The notes beneath the pieces are model-generated. The model worked only from the letters and a program-made list of their open reading frames with translations. It was not told the origin of the DNA and did no database searches. The position numbers and the translations under genes are program-made. Below, in pieces: positions 1 to 13,221 of a stretch of DNA of 64,000 bases. This DNA comes from Amyelois transitella (taxonomy: Eukaryota; Arthropoda; Insecta; Lepidoptera; Pyralidae), in NCBI RefSeq assembly GCF_032362555.1, contig NC_083516.1, forward strand, positions 11,123,001-11,187,000. Reading direction: 5' to 3'. How positions within the stretch are numbered: the first letter of the stretch is position 1; every line of letters begins with the position of its first letter.

Positions 1-3000
1 ATAATCCCAGCTACGATTGGAGCCAACACGCCGACGCCGTTGGACGAGAAGTTGCTGAGACTCATCATGGTCCCGGCGAAGTTAGGAGAGATGTCGATGT
101 GGTTCACCTGGAAGTGTTCTTTTATCTTCATTATATTTTTCTAGTTTTTATATATATATCTTGGTTTTTATATAAAATATATAAAAGAGGACACTGAATG
201 ACTGATTGACTGACAAAACAATGCACGAAATTAGGTATTTAGTTTTTTTACGCCTACGCGTGACTTAAAGAGACTTAAAGATCCAAAATTCACTGGCTTT
301 TTCATTTTGCGCAGGTGAAGCCGGGCTTAATCTAGGGCTTCATCTGAGTATGAATGGGAGCGATGGTAAGGAAATATCTAGAATAACGTGATGAAATCGG
401 GGCCGTTCTACCAAAAGGTTTGACCAGGTCAGGAGTAACATAATATGCCGCCTTGCAAGCATAATAAGAGTGATGAATGTAGATTGTGGATGGAGTCAAA
501 AAAGCATGCAGGGATGGTGTCAAATGGGAAGATGTTGTCTCTATCTGCCCCTTGGAACATGGGTGCGATTATGTGTATTTGTATTTAGATGACGTTGTTC
601 TTAATTGAGTTTACCTATATAATGATTCTTACCAAAAATCCATAATGAGATGCAATGTTCAGTCCACACATAATGACCATGATAGTTTCCACTACGTAGA
701 TATTCTTGGGTGCAAACGCCAAAATAATAAGACCTACTGACGAGCTAATAGAACCTGAAAAAGAATTTATTATCGTAATAGCAATATCTTTTTGAAAAAA
801 TCTTAGGCATCTTTAACCTGTTTATGGTTATTTGTAATCTTACCAATAGATTGAGCGAGCTTCCTCGCCAACGTGACTCCGATGTACTTCTTCACGATAA
901 GCATGTCAAACAGCCAGCTGAAGAAGAAGTTCATGATGAACATCATGAGAAATGGAAGGGCGCTCAACATGCCATTCTGAAAGTTTATAATATAAGTTAT
1001 TAGTTTATTATATGTTAAAACAATTAAATCATCAATCACCTAATAGGTATATTTTTATCTTTATAGATTGACACAGAATGACAAATTGGCTGACCAGAGA
1101 TTTAGAAAATCATTATTCTGGTATCAGACCCGGTTGCGTACTGATCTCTCTGGTGAGATCAATGATTTGTAATTAATAGATATATTTTAAGTTTTATAAT
1201 TTTTAATCCAAAATATTTTTGTATCTAAAAATATATAAAAATATATTATTAGTTTACTAGAAAAAGTGAACTTATCTCATTGACGAAAAATAAATATACG
1301 TATTCAGTACATAAACGTCATAACAACTACGAGTACATACTCTGCAAATAATATTTTAATCTTTATTACTAACGTTACGTTGCTTCCACTGATGGAAAAC
1401 ATTATCATAACATAACACTGACATATTACTATCTACATACGTCCAATATGAACTGTGAAGTTACGACTCAATTACTTGGCCATGAGTAATTCAAATTGTT
1501 TATCGTTAACCCGTCTTATTAAAATTAAAATTAAAAATGTGTGGTATACATTTGTACACCTTTAAAGACTTAAGAATGAAATACATGTTTAGCGATTTAA
1601 AAAACCACGTAATATTCGTATTACCCATAAACATGTACAAATTACATCATCCTCTTTTTTTTAAATTAAAACCTTTTCTATTTGCGAAATAACCTTCCGC
1701 CTTTTTCAGAGCTCTCCCTCCAGACTGAAATATGTACACTAGTAACGTTAAGAAATATATCTAACTTTATATCAAAACTCCCATTTTTCATTGTGTAACT
1801 GGTCAATACACACCGCTTTAATGTTCACCCCCATGACCTTATCCATGTAGGCTGGGACCTCGGAATACAAGGTCAGCTGACCCCACGTGTTCCCGATGTG
1901 AGCTACCACGATGGCGTACAGTCCTCGGTGGCGGAGGAGGCGACTCCAAGGAACTTTGAGATGTTTCTGAAATCATTTTAAAACATCTTTTGCTAACAAA
2001 AAATACAACTATCAAATGTCTCGTATAAGTAAAAATAATATTTTTGTCGAATCCTGAATGAAACTACTTTGGTAGATTTAGATATTATTTGTGCAAGAGA
2101 GAAATTATATACCGAAAAAGAAGTATAGTTTTTTTTTTATATATTAATGAATTCAAAATCTGAATAAGACTTAATCAATAATATAAAGGCTTACTACGTT
2201 ATAATACTAATGTAATTTATTACGTGCAAATATAAACTTTAAATATATCAAGAGAAACGTCAAAACTTAATACAATACTGACGGTTACACCTTTCTGCCT
2301 CAACGCCTCTTCAATGTATCTTCTTTCTGCTGCCGAAATTTTCTTATGCTGCGCCGGACTGTCCGCGCAGAAGAACCAGATGATAGCTCCACAAATCCCG
2401 GCCAGGGTTCCATAAAATCGGAACACTCCTGGCCAGCCCACAGGTGACGCAGCTATGAAGCCTGTCAGTGGTAGACCAAGGACTGGACCTAATGCTTGAG
2501 CTGTAATTAATACTGTTAATTATGAACATGAAACGTTGAAACATACAATGATGATTGTATGTTATGCTTGGGAACATAAATCTATGTCGTCGACTGAGGA
2601 TTCAACCAGGTATTTTTCAGACAATGATGTCAGAGTAAATATTGAATTAATATATTTTAAAAGTTATTAAAGACATTTAGGTTTTGTCAATGATTTCCAC
2701 GAAAATTGTTTGTAATCTTCTATTTTTTTTTCCAGCCTTTGCCTGTTCTTTTGTTACTTAATCATTAAAATGGATTTATAAAGTGTTTTGAATCATCATG
2801 TACGGAATTTGCAATGATTATATAATATTTATGTACCTCCATATATCATGCCACTTAATCTTCCTCTTTCTTCCAGAGTTGTCCATTTCCCCAAGAAAGT
2901 GTGGGTTGATGGCATTAGACATGCTTGTGATAGGCCTAATATCATTCGAAACGCAGCTGCAGTTATCCAGCCGCCCTTAGAACAAACGCATAATAACACT

Positions 3001-4918
3001 AAAGTTGCTTAAACACTTTTTATTATAACGATTCCAACTATTTACGTTACTCTTAAAATTAAGATAAATCTCTATATTTGGGTTCAACGCAACAAATTAA
3101 AAAAATGGAAAAAAGTGTATAAATTAATGTTACAACATGACTTTTACCAGGACGTCGCTTTCAACAATTTTAACACGTAGCCTAGCAAGTACAAAATTTT
3201 GTACACAACACAGGAAAAAAAATTCAAAAGTCTTCTGTTAAATTTTCAAATTTCGAAAAAAATATCGTATTCTAAGTTAGATGGATGGATGGATGAGACG
3301 AAAAATATGAACTATTATATTGTGCCTAATCCTTCGGGAAAGTGGCGTGTATGTATCTATGTTTTTGAAAACAGAAATACTAACATAGAAAGTAACAGTA
3401 GGAAACAGGACAGACGCCGCACAGTTGATGAACATGGCCCCAGCTATCAACCTTCTGGACCCAAACCTGTGAGCCAGCTGGCCGGCGGGAATCTGGAGCA
3501 ACATGTAGCCGAAGAAGAAAGCTGAGATGACCATATCTTGAACCTTTTTGCTCCAGTCGAATTGAGGATACTGAAAGATATATACATACATAAATATAGT
3601 CACGTCTACATCCCTTGCGGGGTAGACAGAGCCAACAGTCTTGAAAAGACTGAAATCGTTTAAATTGAGATTCAAATAGTGACAGGTTGCTAGTCCATTG
3701 AAAATAAGGAATCCCATGTTTGTAAGCCTATCTCTTAATCGCCTTTTACGACATCCATGGGAATGAGATGGAGTGGTCCTATACTTTTTTGTATTGGCGC
3801 CGGGAACCACACGGCATACTGAAATTTCTAAAAGGTAATCAAAAATATTTGGTCAATATAATTACGGAACATGGATCTGATCTGAAACGATAAAAATGGA
3901 TTTACTACGAATTTTCAATTTCTAAATTCATATGAATTATTTAACAAAATGTTAAATTTACTATTAGATAGTAAATAGATTTTTTCGTTATAAGGATTAT
4001 TTTTCTACTTCTGTTATTTGAGCCATAGAGTTATAAAAGGTTTAGAATTTCTTGCCGGTGAACTTTTCAGCAAGCAACTAGAAGTCATCTACAACAACTT
4101 TTGCGTTAAATTATTGGGTTTTTGGTATCATACCTTGCCGTTTTGGCTGAACATAAAAACTTTGTCAAATATTTTGATATTGGAGAAAAAAATAACTCTT
4201 ACCGGAGGAGTAAGCATCAGTGCATTAAAAAATCCATTAGCTACATAATCAGTTCCTCTCACATTCAGTCCATCTCCAGTTTCATTTGCAATGGTACTGT
4301 TATTTATATTATTTCGTATATCTAAAACAGGGTTGGTTTCAACCATACCGACTAGAGCCACTCCCATACATGCTCGTAAACTGTAAGCAGTTGTTAGTGT
4401 TACCATCAGCATCACACATTGTCTATGGCGGACACCCCAACCTGAAACTGATGACAAAATTCACGTTTAAAATGTCAATAGATAGGGATTTAAATTGAAC
4501 GATGACATAAATTTTATTTCGGATATTTGAAAAACAATTATCTTTTTATCAAGAGACGAAGAAGATTTTGAAGTACCTCTTAATTATGAATGAAACTTTA
4601 GAATAATATATTATATTATTAACTTTAATATACTAAATTCATTTTAAACGACCCACTATAACATTAATTATCAATTAGTGTTTAGGAATCGCTTTAGTCG
4701 ATATTTAACTTAACATGTTACGTATATGACATGGTATTCGTATTACTTCCTTGCTCTTAAATCATAGTAGTTATTATCGAAATATCAATCACGTTGACAG
4801 TCAAATTTATGTGGCAGTAATGACCATTTATAAAGATTCACTTACCTTTAAAATCCTCATCAAAATTACTTTTAGCATTATCATCTCCAGGTTTTTCATT
4901 TGCACTAAACTTAGACAT
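1..4918 (-). CDS. Gene A: SLC17-type MFS transporter (3' end outside window)
   Basis: Multi-pass membrane transporter of the SLC17 (sodium/phosphate cotransporter, sialin-like) branch of the MFS. The substrate cannot be read from the sequence. Predicted coding exons on the minus strand in transcript order: 4918-4846, 4441-4203, 3570-3385, 2975-2837, 2500-2289, 1966-1814, 976-844, 754-633, 107-<1. All are bounded by AG/GT and join in frame with phases 1,0,0,1,0,0,1,0, matching genes B and C. The start is ATG at 4918 (MSKFSANEKPGDD). Exon 2 carries the family signature GWGVRHRQ, then TM1 and a luminal loop with NST and NET glycosylation sequons. Exon 4 carries FRMILGLSQACLMPS; the usual second glycine after Q is alanine here (QG in B and C). 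About 454 residues are visible and roughly 60-80 C-terminal residues lie beyond position 1. No frameshift or stop is seen. The gene is divergent from gene B, start to start 1.7 kb. Confidence 0.9.
3581..3817 (-). repeat. Family A short retroposon in gene A intron 2
   Basis: Reverse-complement orientation: it runs from a CATACATA tail through the conserved GGGGTAGACAGAGCCAACAG stretch to CCGGGAACCACACGGCA. Relative to gene A transcription it is in sense. Its TATG-rich tail ends about 10 nt before the splice acceptor of the exon at 3570. Confidence 0.85.
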
Positions 4919-5210
4919 AATTACACGTATTGAATTCCTGTCACCACAGAGCTCCTCTATAATAATGACACTTCTCAAACTATTAGATCACTGGACAATC
5001 TTATCATACTTTAAATAGACTTTATTGTAATTTCTTCTTATTATATCTAAATCAATATTGTCTTTGTGTTTAAGTTCAAGAACAACGCAATTTGCTAAGT
5101 CACATTCGTACACGAACACACACGTCATATTGACAGTATATTATGTCTTTATTTATCCCTTATGGGTAAAACAGAGCCAACGGGCACAAGACATTATTAT
5201 TATTATCAAA

Positions 5211-5306
5211 TCATACATACATAAAATCACGTCTTTTTCCCGGAGGGATAGGCAAGTGGAAAGATATAGTCTCTGCCTTCCCCTCCGGGAAAGAGGCGTT
5301 TACGGC
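5211..5306. repeat. Two RTE-like LINE tails joined head-on
   Basis: 5211-5255 is the LINE 3' end in minus orientation (ATAAAATCACG, CCCGGAGGGATAGGCA). It runs directly into 5256-5306, the LINE 3' region in plus orientation (AGTGGAAAGATATAGTCTC, CCCCTCCGGGAAAGAGGCGT). The result is an imperfect palindrome. Confidence 0.75.
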
Positions 5307-5323
5307 AAATTTGACTCTACCGT

Positions 5324-5372
5324 AATACCGTTTTTTATACGGCGAATTTCCTACCGTATAAAAAACGGTATT
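5324..5372. repeat. Perfect 19-bp inverted repeat
   Basis: AATACCGTTTTTTATACGG at 5324-5342 is matched exactly by its reverse complement at 5354-5372, with an 11-bp loop. It lies in the A/B intergenic region. Function unknown; it could be the remnant of a small inverted-repeat element. Confidence 0.8.
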
Positions 5373-6495
5373 AAAACCTTAAAAAAGTGGCGCAAAATAA
5401 ATTTTGCTGCTCATTAGTGAAGTAGCTACCATCAAGACAATATATTTTCAGTTTTCATTCAATAAATTTCTTCTACTCTTGTTAATTGCTCCTACATGCG
5501 GATGGATGGATGCCAGATGAAATCCGCTGCAGAAACTTTTCTATTATAATATTTTTAGGCGTTTTATAATAAGAGTCGTATAAGTCAATATTTATCACAA
5601 AAAAAATCATCAATAATAAATACCTTACTAAAGTAAGGGATTCCAATTTTACCGTTATTGAAGAAAACAATAAAGGTTCTACATATATTAATAAAAACTA
5701 ACACAGTAGTGTTATTAGTGTGTTGTGTCCCGGGAAAGAGATTTTTATAGTACGATATGTATCTAACACTTAGATTTGTCCATTCATTGTTTAGAGTACT
5801 TTTTGATTTTTAAATTAGATGACAAACCTGTATTTTATACGGAATGGAAACGGACCTCTTTTAAGATTTGTAAATTATCGTGACGTCACTTTGAATACTG
5901 AATTATAAAAATACTTAAATTGATACATTATAAAAGAGGACATTTATTGATTGATTGACAATTCACCATCCCTAGGAATTTATCAAAGTGTTGAACATGG
6001 ATAAATTTTACGGCACATTATATTCATGGGAATATTTTTGGAGACACCGTACACAAAGTTACTTTGTCGCATCTTTTTTAATTAACTAGACATACGGTTA
6101 TCTTATCAAGTTATCAAAATAGACATATTTATAACATTCCAACAACTGTTCGGAATGTTATAAATAATGAAAATATTATCTAAAATCATATTATGAAAAT
6201 TTATTCTAATATAAACATCACAATCTACAAGATAAGGCATATGTCTGAATAACTAAATATGCTATGAAATTTCCTGAGATTTAAATTAAATTTGAGAACT
6301 TCAGAATATATATAGAAATATAATTTGAAAATCATGTAAAAAAATTTTTGATTGAAATATTTGATTAATACTATTACGATCAATAAGCTTGTAATATTCA
6401 AAGTCATATCATAATTTTCGTATGTGTGATATCAAACCATAGAATTACATTTCTATTTTTTGTAAAAACATTGATATCCAAAATGACATTTCACC

Positions 6496-6544
6496 AAACA
6501 GAAGCAAGGACGTACAAAAATTGTTTGCACGAGTGAGATTGCGT
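6496..6544 (+). promoter_or_regulatory. Conserved upstream block of gene B
   Basis: Contains ACAGAAGCAAGGAC, a short spacer, then TTTGCAC-AG-AGATTGCGT. The same block lies upstream of gene C (13724-13768) at a similar distance from the ATG (about 140 against 160 bp), whereas the DNA around it has diverged. It could be a core promoter, transcription start or 5' UTR element; which one cannot be decided from sequence. Confidence 0.55.
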
Positions 6545-6639
6545 CTTCTGTAGACGCAGACAAGGTGGTAGATGATAAAAATTGTTAGTTGGTGGGCGAA
6601 GTGGTGACGAAAGGTTGTGAATGTTAAAAAAATTACGAT

Positions 6640-9600
6640 ATGGCTCAGACGCTAAATAGTGCATACGAAAAGGTTCCTGTTATAGATACTGGCGAAAGTG
6701 GTAAGGATCACAATGAGATGTTTAGAAATATTATACATGAAGAAGTTTCTATGTCTACTACAGAAAATGTAGTGTGTGCCTGCTGATTTGTTACTTGAGC
6801 AGATTGTAAAATCATATCAAGGGTAAAGCTTACTTGGGGTTCTTGTAGTTCTTATGGGCTAGCAAACTGTGACTCTCGATTTCATCAAAAGTTGTATCTA
6901 TTTCTAGTCTTGTAACTGTTAACTTTATTTACCTCTAATCCTATATCATAATCGTGGCAATGAAAAGAAACCATAAAAAGATTAAATAGTTTTTACGTAT
7001 TGCGAAATTATTATTATCATTTCTAGAATGACAATGGCTTTTGGTTTGGCGTTATAGTTTTTGTTACCTAATGATCAAGGATTTTAAATTTTATTGTAAT
7101 CATAAAACAAAAGACGCAAACCATCCACATTAAATAGAGATTCATAATCTATACCTTCTTCCAAAGGATAAAGACGTGATAATGTTTATGGAAAACGTGA
7201 AGCATGCCACACCCCTTTTCACGTGACGAATTAAAGACGCGTAATTTTTAGTATCAGATTTATCTATATAGATATAAAACATGCTATTTTCAAACCATTT
7301 TTATTTTATTTCAGAAACAAAACCGATTAAGGACGAAGAACCGTCCTATGGATATGGTGTACGACATGTCCAGTCCTTACTCTTCTTCACAAGTCTCCTA
7401 ATAGGATACTTAGCGAGGGCTCATCTTGGAGTCAGCATAGTAGCTATGACTTATTACGTACCTAGTATCAATGATAATACTTCTATCGATCTTCGCAATA
7501 TAACGTTACATTTAGATAGAAATACAACAAGTGATGATAATTACACCAGTATTTATGATACTAGTGAAGATATTAATCATGTAGCCAATAATAACAGCGA
7601 AAATATATTTGAAGAAATGGAAAATGTTACAAGTGATGAATATGGCATTTACAAGGTGTGAGTTATCATAATTTAATTGACTGTAGTTTATGTTCAGCAG
7701 ACAACAAATTCAATGACATAAAAACCCGCTATTAATGTTGATCTTCACGAGTATCGTATACCTTAAGAAGATGCTAAGTTTGATCTAAGCTTTCTGTTTT
7801 TCTTATAACATTATTATAGTAACAGACTTTGACCTGAAATAGTCGGACGGACGTAGTATCCTTACCATATAAATTAAAATAATTAGGCAAATATCTCAAT
7901 AGTTTATATATCCTTTTTGTTTCAGAAATACATTTGGTCCAAGCCAGTTCAAGAAATGATTCTGATATCGTTTTTCCTGGGATACTGCATCATGCAATAC
8001 GGGATGAGCATGATAGCCCAGCGCTGGGGAGGCAAGTTGCCGCTGCAAATTGGACTGTTTGTCAACGGGTTGGCGTCTATTGTTACTCCGTGGTTTGCTT
8101 TTTGGGTAATATTTCCATATTCTTTGGCATCTACAAATATATATTTTATTTTGGATTTATTGTCTACTTTGGGGCTTTTTAGATGTTTTTTTTTCTTGTT
8201 GTAAGATTTTTCTAGAATACCTACATTGATTGTTGCGTGTGAGATATCTAGCAAAATTGTTGTTATATTTTTATTTATTCAGGTTAAAATACTTTGAATT
8301 TTTTTAGTTTTTTGTTATGTGTAAAAATATTCTTTGATTCAAAGGGAGGTTGGAAGGCAGTCTGCGCATGCCGAATTCTTCAAGGCATGTCTCAAGGAGG
8401 CTTCTACCCATCAATACAAACTTTATTGGCCCAGTGGGTGCCGCCGAAGGAATTAGCTAGACTAAGCAGTTTTGTCTACACTGGTATGAAAATAATTGCT
8501 CTCACCAATTTTTCAAAAATTCAATTATCAAAGTAACGCTTTAAATGATTTTGCTAACATGTTCAAAATATTCTTTAATATGGTGAGCAACCAAAATTAT
8601 AATGACTAAATTGGTAGTGTGGCATAAGGCGATCTTTGTCTCTTTCTCTTTCTGCTCTTAACTATTAACGCTTGGGATCTATTAATAACTTACCAAATCA
8701 ATTCATAATACACTTATATTCTGCCTGCATGTGTGTATGAATATATTTAGCAAAGTTTACACGATTAGCTTCTAAAGGGTAGGTTACATGTATAAATTTC
8801 AAGTATTATTGATACTTGAAATATGTTTGCTTACAGGACCAGTCCTAGGCACCATCATAGCCTTCCAACTAGGTGGGGTCTTGTCTGCTAGTCCCTGGGG
8901 GTGGCCTAGCATTTTCTGGGGCACTGGCATACTGTGTCTATTGGCTTTTGTAATGCTAACGGTCTTTGGAGCAGCTACTCCTCATGAGCATAAAACGATA
9001 TCCGAAGAAGAAAGAAGATTCATAACTCACACGATGAGTAATATTAGTAAAAAGGTAGTCACTTTGTATTATAGATTAATGTATTTTAAACTACTATAGG
9101 CTAACCGACGGAGCCTACCTGCTGCTTTTGGTATCTCTTGCCTAACAACAGTTAGCAGAGACTATTTATCATCCAAAAATATATATAGTTGACAGTAAAG
9201 TCATTCCTTTGTAAAAAATCAGGTTTAATCCATATTCGAATATCAGCTTTTTAGGGTAAAACCTAAAGAAATCTCCAAACACTATACTGTAGATTTCCTG
9301 ATGAAAGGATTACTTTATTTATGAGAATTTTTATATTAACTTCTCTGTCAGAAACCAAGCGTGCCATTAAAGGCGGCTCTAAGTTCGAAGCACACGTGGG
9401 CTCTGTTCACCACACACATCGGGAGTCAGGGCGCGTACATGTTCGTCTTCATGCAAGTGCCCTCTTATATCCACTATTCCTTGGGCGTCAATGTCAAAGA
9501 TGTGAGTACAGTAATTAAGATTGATTTTAAAGTTCCATTCAAAACCTTTAACTTTATAAAGTTAAGCTGGAACCATCTAAAGGCAGAAGAATTATCGTTG

Positions 9601-12350
9601 CTAATTTTAAAGGTTCTTATTATGTTTGTGTTATCTAATGTGTTGTCCAGAAAGGCGTTGACCTAGAAGAGGACCTTAGAGAAAATGACAACACGAAATT
9701 GACATCTTTATCAGTGTACGATACAATTCTGCCTTGGACAGCATTTTATGGAAAGAGCAGACTTCGAACAACACTGCAATCAGATTTACCTCTAGACTTT
9801 AAAAGTTTATACTAAATAATTTAGAGGATGTAGGCATAAAAGGAAAAGTTTATCAAAAACCACATTTGCGATTCAATAATTGACCTAAGTCGTAAACTAA
9901 AGCTTGTTCAGAATGATAATGTTTTTCATTTTACAGAGCGGACTGTTTTCGTCCCTGCCTTACGTGGCAGGGTTCTTCACGTCCATATTTTATGGCGTTC
10001 TGTCGGATTTTCTCACCAACAGGAATATTCTTAGCGTGAAAAATGCCAGGAGAACATTTAATACAATCTGTAAGTGCTTTTATACTTTCAAGTATGGTTC
10101 TACTAAAAACGGCGAAAGATTTATATATGGGTAAATCTTAAAAATCTTAAATCTTTTAAATTACTTAAAACTAAGTTTACTGCACCTTCCAAAGTATTAG
10201 TGCAGAAGAATCGGTAACAAATTGCACTGTAGCATTTTCTTCAACAACGTCAACATCACAACTATGCAAACTTAGAGTAGAAATGTGGACGAGAGAATAC
10301 TTGTTGTGATCAATTATATTTATTTTTATAGATTAGCAATTTTAAATAGATTTATAATATTAATTAATCTTGAAAATATTTCCTCCCTCTTTCACAGCTA
10401 CAGTCGGCACCGCTGTGTGCTTGGTGGCAGTTTCATACACCGAGGACGTTAGTCTCGCTGTGCTATTGCTTGTGGTACAGCAGGCTACACATGTCGGGAT
10501 ACACTCCGGGTGGATGGTACGTTTTGTTCTTCAGTACAATTTGAGGACTCTTCATTACCAGTTGTATACTAAGGATTTGGAGTAACCTTTACAATACTAG
10601 TTTCTATCAGTCGATATATCATTATGATAACATTTGTAACCTACCTTTAATCTAAATTTGTTTCAGTTTAGTTGGCTCTGGTGAAGAGCAGAAAGAGCAA
10701 CTATCATACATATAAACTCTCTAATAGGAGAACCTTACCCAGTTATGATGATGATTCCAGATTTAGTTACCTGATTAAAGCTTATTTAATGTTTTCTAAT
10801 GCCGTGCCAAGTACCGTGTGGTTTTCGTAACCTTAGAATAGACCCACTTCTAATCTTTGGATGTGGTTAAGGGATTGGTTTATTAAGTTGGGATTCCTCT
10901 TGTAGGCGATGGACTAGCAACCTGTCACTATTTTAATCTTAATTTCATTATTAAGCCATACAGGTGTTCGTGTACTTTCTGTCTTTTCAAGACTGTTGAC
11001 TCTGACTTCCCTACAAGGGCTAAGTACATAATATGTTCTCCCTCATCACACTTCATGAAAGCAGGAAATTAATGACCTCAATTCCTTTGCAGGTAAACTA
11101 CATAGATTTAACGTCTAATTTTAGCGGTGCTATTCTTGCTTTTGGGAACACTTTGACACATGTGTTTGCGTTGGGTCTTCCCGTACTGGTTTCCAATATC
11201 GTCGTCGATGTGGTAATTATTGAAATGTTATGTCTGTCTGTGTGTCTATAAAATAATTAATATGTTAGTGTGTAATTTAAATGGACAATAATTTACCAAG
11301 GAGCAAATGTCTTGTTTAAACTGAATAATTATAATTGAGCAGTTAGACCATTTTTATTGAAAGGTCACTTACGCACAAAGTTACACAAAATTGATGTCAT
11401 AACCACAATATCAAAACAATCCAAAGAAATAATAAAAATAAGAAGAATTATGTATTACTATGCTAAGAATGCAATCAAAAATAATTTTCTAAGAAAAAGC
11501 AAAAATGTCCCACTATTTGTACCAAATTGTCGTAACTGATACACATGATAATTTTCAGTCAAATCGAACTCAATGGCGGGTGATGTTCTACCTGATGGCA
11601 GGGTTCGCTCTCGTCACCAACGCCATCTTCGTGGCATTCATGTCTGCGGAGAGACAGCCGTGGGATGACACGCACTATCAGAAAACAGGTAGAGAACCAC
11701 CTAATCAAAACGAGATTTTCCTTCTAATTACGTATATATTTCCTAGTAGTAGTAGGAGAGTTTAATTAAACTGACTTTTTTGATTGGCTTGAGTCTTCCT
11801 TAATAACTACATACATAAAATCACGTCTTTATTTCTTACCAGATACACAGATCCAAAAGTCTCGAAAAGGCTGAAAGGCTGCGTTCGGCTGTATACAATG
11901 GAATTGAGATTCAGATAGTTACGGGTTGCTAGCAAATCGCCTCAAAAAATAATCCAAAATTTCTCTTGATTGCCACCTAGAATCTACACGGAATGTGAAG
12001 CATACCATGATAAGTAGTGTATACATTTCCAGAAAGAGAGAGAGAGAGATAAATATATAATGATTTAGTTAAAAATATAAAGTTACTGACCACGAGCTCC
12101 GAAGTAAATATAGTGAAAGTTGCAGCCGGAAATACGCAAAGTTAAAATAACGCAGAATTGTGAAGACGAACTTATCAAAAGCTGGGATTGCACTACAAAC
12201 ACCGTTATGTTTGATGTCAAATGAACAAACAAACTAGCTGGAAAAAAATATCTTTCTCTATTTTTTCTGATCCTTAACTTTTTTATTCTAGAAGCCGACG
12301 AAACAGTTGTGGAGAAATGCGGTGAAGCTGATAGTGATGATCACAGTTAA
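6640..12350 (+). CDS. Gene B: SLC17-type MFS transporter, complete
   Basis: Putative inorganic-phosphate-cotransporter-like MFS protein with 12 predicted membrane spans. Exons: 6640-6700, 7315-7655, 7926-8105, 8345-8483, 8837-9054, 9352-9501, 9937-10069, 10398-10516, 11093-11212, 11559-11688, 12292-12350. They sum to 1650 nt (549 aa plus TAA) and stay in frame throughout. The start MAQTLNSAYEKVPV lacks a signal peptide, as expected for the family. Exon 2 holds YGYGVRHVQ, TM1, and a long loop between TM1 and TM2 with about six N-glycosylation sequons (NTS, NIT, NTT, NYT, NNS, NVT). Exon 4 holds CRILQGMSQGGFYPS, the SLC17 R-x-x-QG-x-x-x-x-x-P region, and exon 5 the P-E-H-K-x-I-S-x-E-E cytoplasmic loop motif. 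The C-terminal tail is acidic (EADSDDHS). Length is close to insect homologues (about 480-550 aa). Substrate is unknown; phosphate or organic anion are family-level possibilities. Confidence 0.93.
10801..11030 (+). repeat. Degraded family A copy in gene B intron
   Basis: Recognisable by GTACCGTGTGGTTTTCG, GGCGATGGACTAGCAACCTG and TCTTTTCAAGACTGTTG in the family order. Many substitutions; the tail is lost. Confidence 0.8.
11809..11945 (-). repeat. Degraded family A copy in gene B last intron
   Basis: Minus-orientation fragment with tail CATAAAATCACGTCTTTAT, AAGTCTCGAAAAGGCTGAA and GTTGCTAGC. The 5' half of the element is missing. Confidence 0.7.
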
Positions 12351-12358
12351 TTTACAGA

Positions 12359-12364
12359 AATAAA
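12359..12364 (+). terminator. Poly(A) signal of gene B
   Basis: AATAAA 9 nt after the gene B stop codon; a very short 3' UTR if used. Confidence 0.6.
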
Positions 12365-12424
12365 TTAATATGACATTTTTCTGTTTTCTTTAAGATACCT
12401 TGTAAAAACATACATGTCTTTATC

Positions 12425-12964
12425 AGAAAATTATTCAGTCAGAAACTATCCAAAAAGGCTCGACTGGCTGTGCATAGGGGCGTGTTGGTCCCGACATTAA
12501 TGTATGGAAGTGAAAGTTGGGTATGGCAAAAGAAGCACGAAAGCAGAATAAATGCTTTGGAAATGAGAGCGTCAAGGAGTATGTTGGGTGTGAAATTGAG
12601 TGACTGGATAAGGAACAGCGTGATAAGGGAATTTTGTGATGTGAAAGAAGATGTAGTTACAGGAATAGAAAAGGGTATGTTGAGATGGTTTGGTCATGTG
12701 GAGAGGATGAACAGGTTGACTAAGCAGATATACAAGGAGAGTGTGGAGGGAAAGGTCGGAGTGGGAAGACCTAGACGAACGTATCTTGATCAAATTAAGG
12801 ACGTCCTGGTAAAGGGTCAGGTCAAAAGTACCCGAAACCGCCGAGCTTGCATGAAAAGAGTTATGAATGTGGATAAAGCGAAGGAAATATGCAGAGATCG
12901 TGGCAAGTGGAAAGAGGTAGTATCTGCCTACCCCTCCGGGAAAGAGGCGTGATTTTATGTATGT
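12425..12964 (+). mobile_element. 5'-truncated RTE-like LINE, ORF2 C-terminus
   Basis: About 540 bp of the 3' end of a non-LTR retrotransposon. From about 12443 it stays open to TGA at 12950-12952, encoding the region after reverse transcriptase: YGSESWVW, ALEMRASRSMLG, LRWFGHVERM, GRPRRTYLDQ. This arrangement is typical of RTE/CR1-like ORF2 C-termini. The 3' end is a TATGTATG repeat. An 11-bp direct repeat ATGTCTTTATC flanks it at 12414-12424 and 12965-12975, marking target-primed insertion. The insertion lies just downstream of gene B's poly(A) signal and inside an older family A copy. It cannot be autonomous because the endonuclease and RT are missing. Confidence 0.88.
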
Positions 12965-13085
12965 ATGTCTTTATCCCTCACAGGGTAGACGAAGCCAACA
13001 GTTTTTTTACTAATATTAATAGCTCAGCGTTCAGCTAGATAGCCTAAAGACAGAACTGAAATTCAGATAGTGGTTGTTAACCATG
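12965..13085 (-). repeat. Family A fragment split by LINE insertion
   Basis: Minus-orientation family A sequence (TCTTTATCCCTCACAGGGTAG, GAAGCCAACAG) whose first bases are shared with 12414-12424 on the other side of the LINE. The LINE therefore landed in the tail of this copy. Confidence 0.7.
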
Positions 13086-13221
13086 GTCTAAAATTAGAAT
13101 AATAGTTTTATCAGTCATTCCTTTGAACACGCTCTTAATTTTTACCAGCAAGGACCTGGCTTACACTCTACTGACGTAGAATTCCTTATAACTTTTATAT
13201 AAATAATGTGAAAATTGATAA

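Larger units (their letters stand above)
4919..6495. other. Divergent intergenic region between genes A and B
   Basis: About 1.6 kb between head-to-head transporter genes, presumably holding both promoters. Visible features: a degraded family A fragment (about 5120-5190, minus), two LINE tails joined head-on (5211-5306), a perfect 19-bp inverted repeat (5324-5342 / 5354-5372), a 14-bp inverted repeat (6127-6140 / 6152-6165), and three closely spaced TTATC motifs at 6098-6115. TTATC is a GATA-factor-like site, but it is short and this DNA is AT-rich, so it may be chance. I see no coding sequence. Confidence 0.5.

Noticed and set aside
3277..3810. 177-codon minus-strand frame as a single exon
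   Set aside because: Only 3385-3570 aligns with paralogues and has splice sites; the rest reads through introns and a family A repeat.
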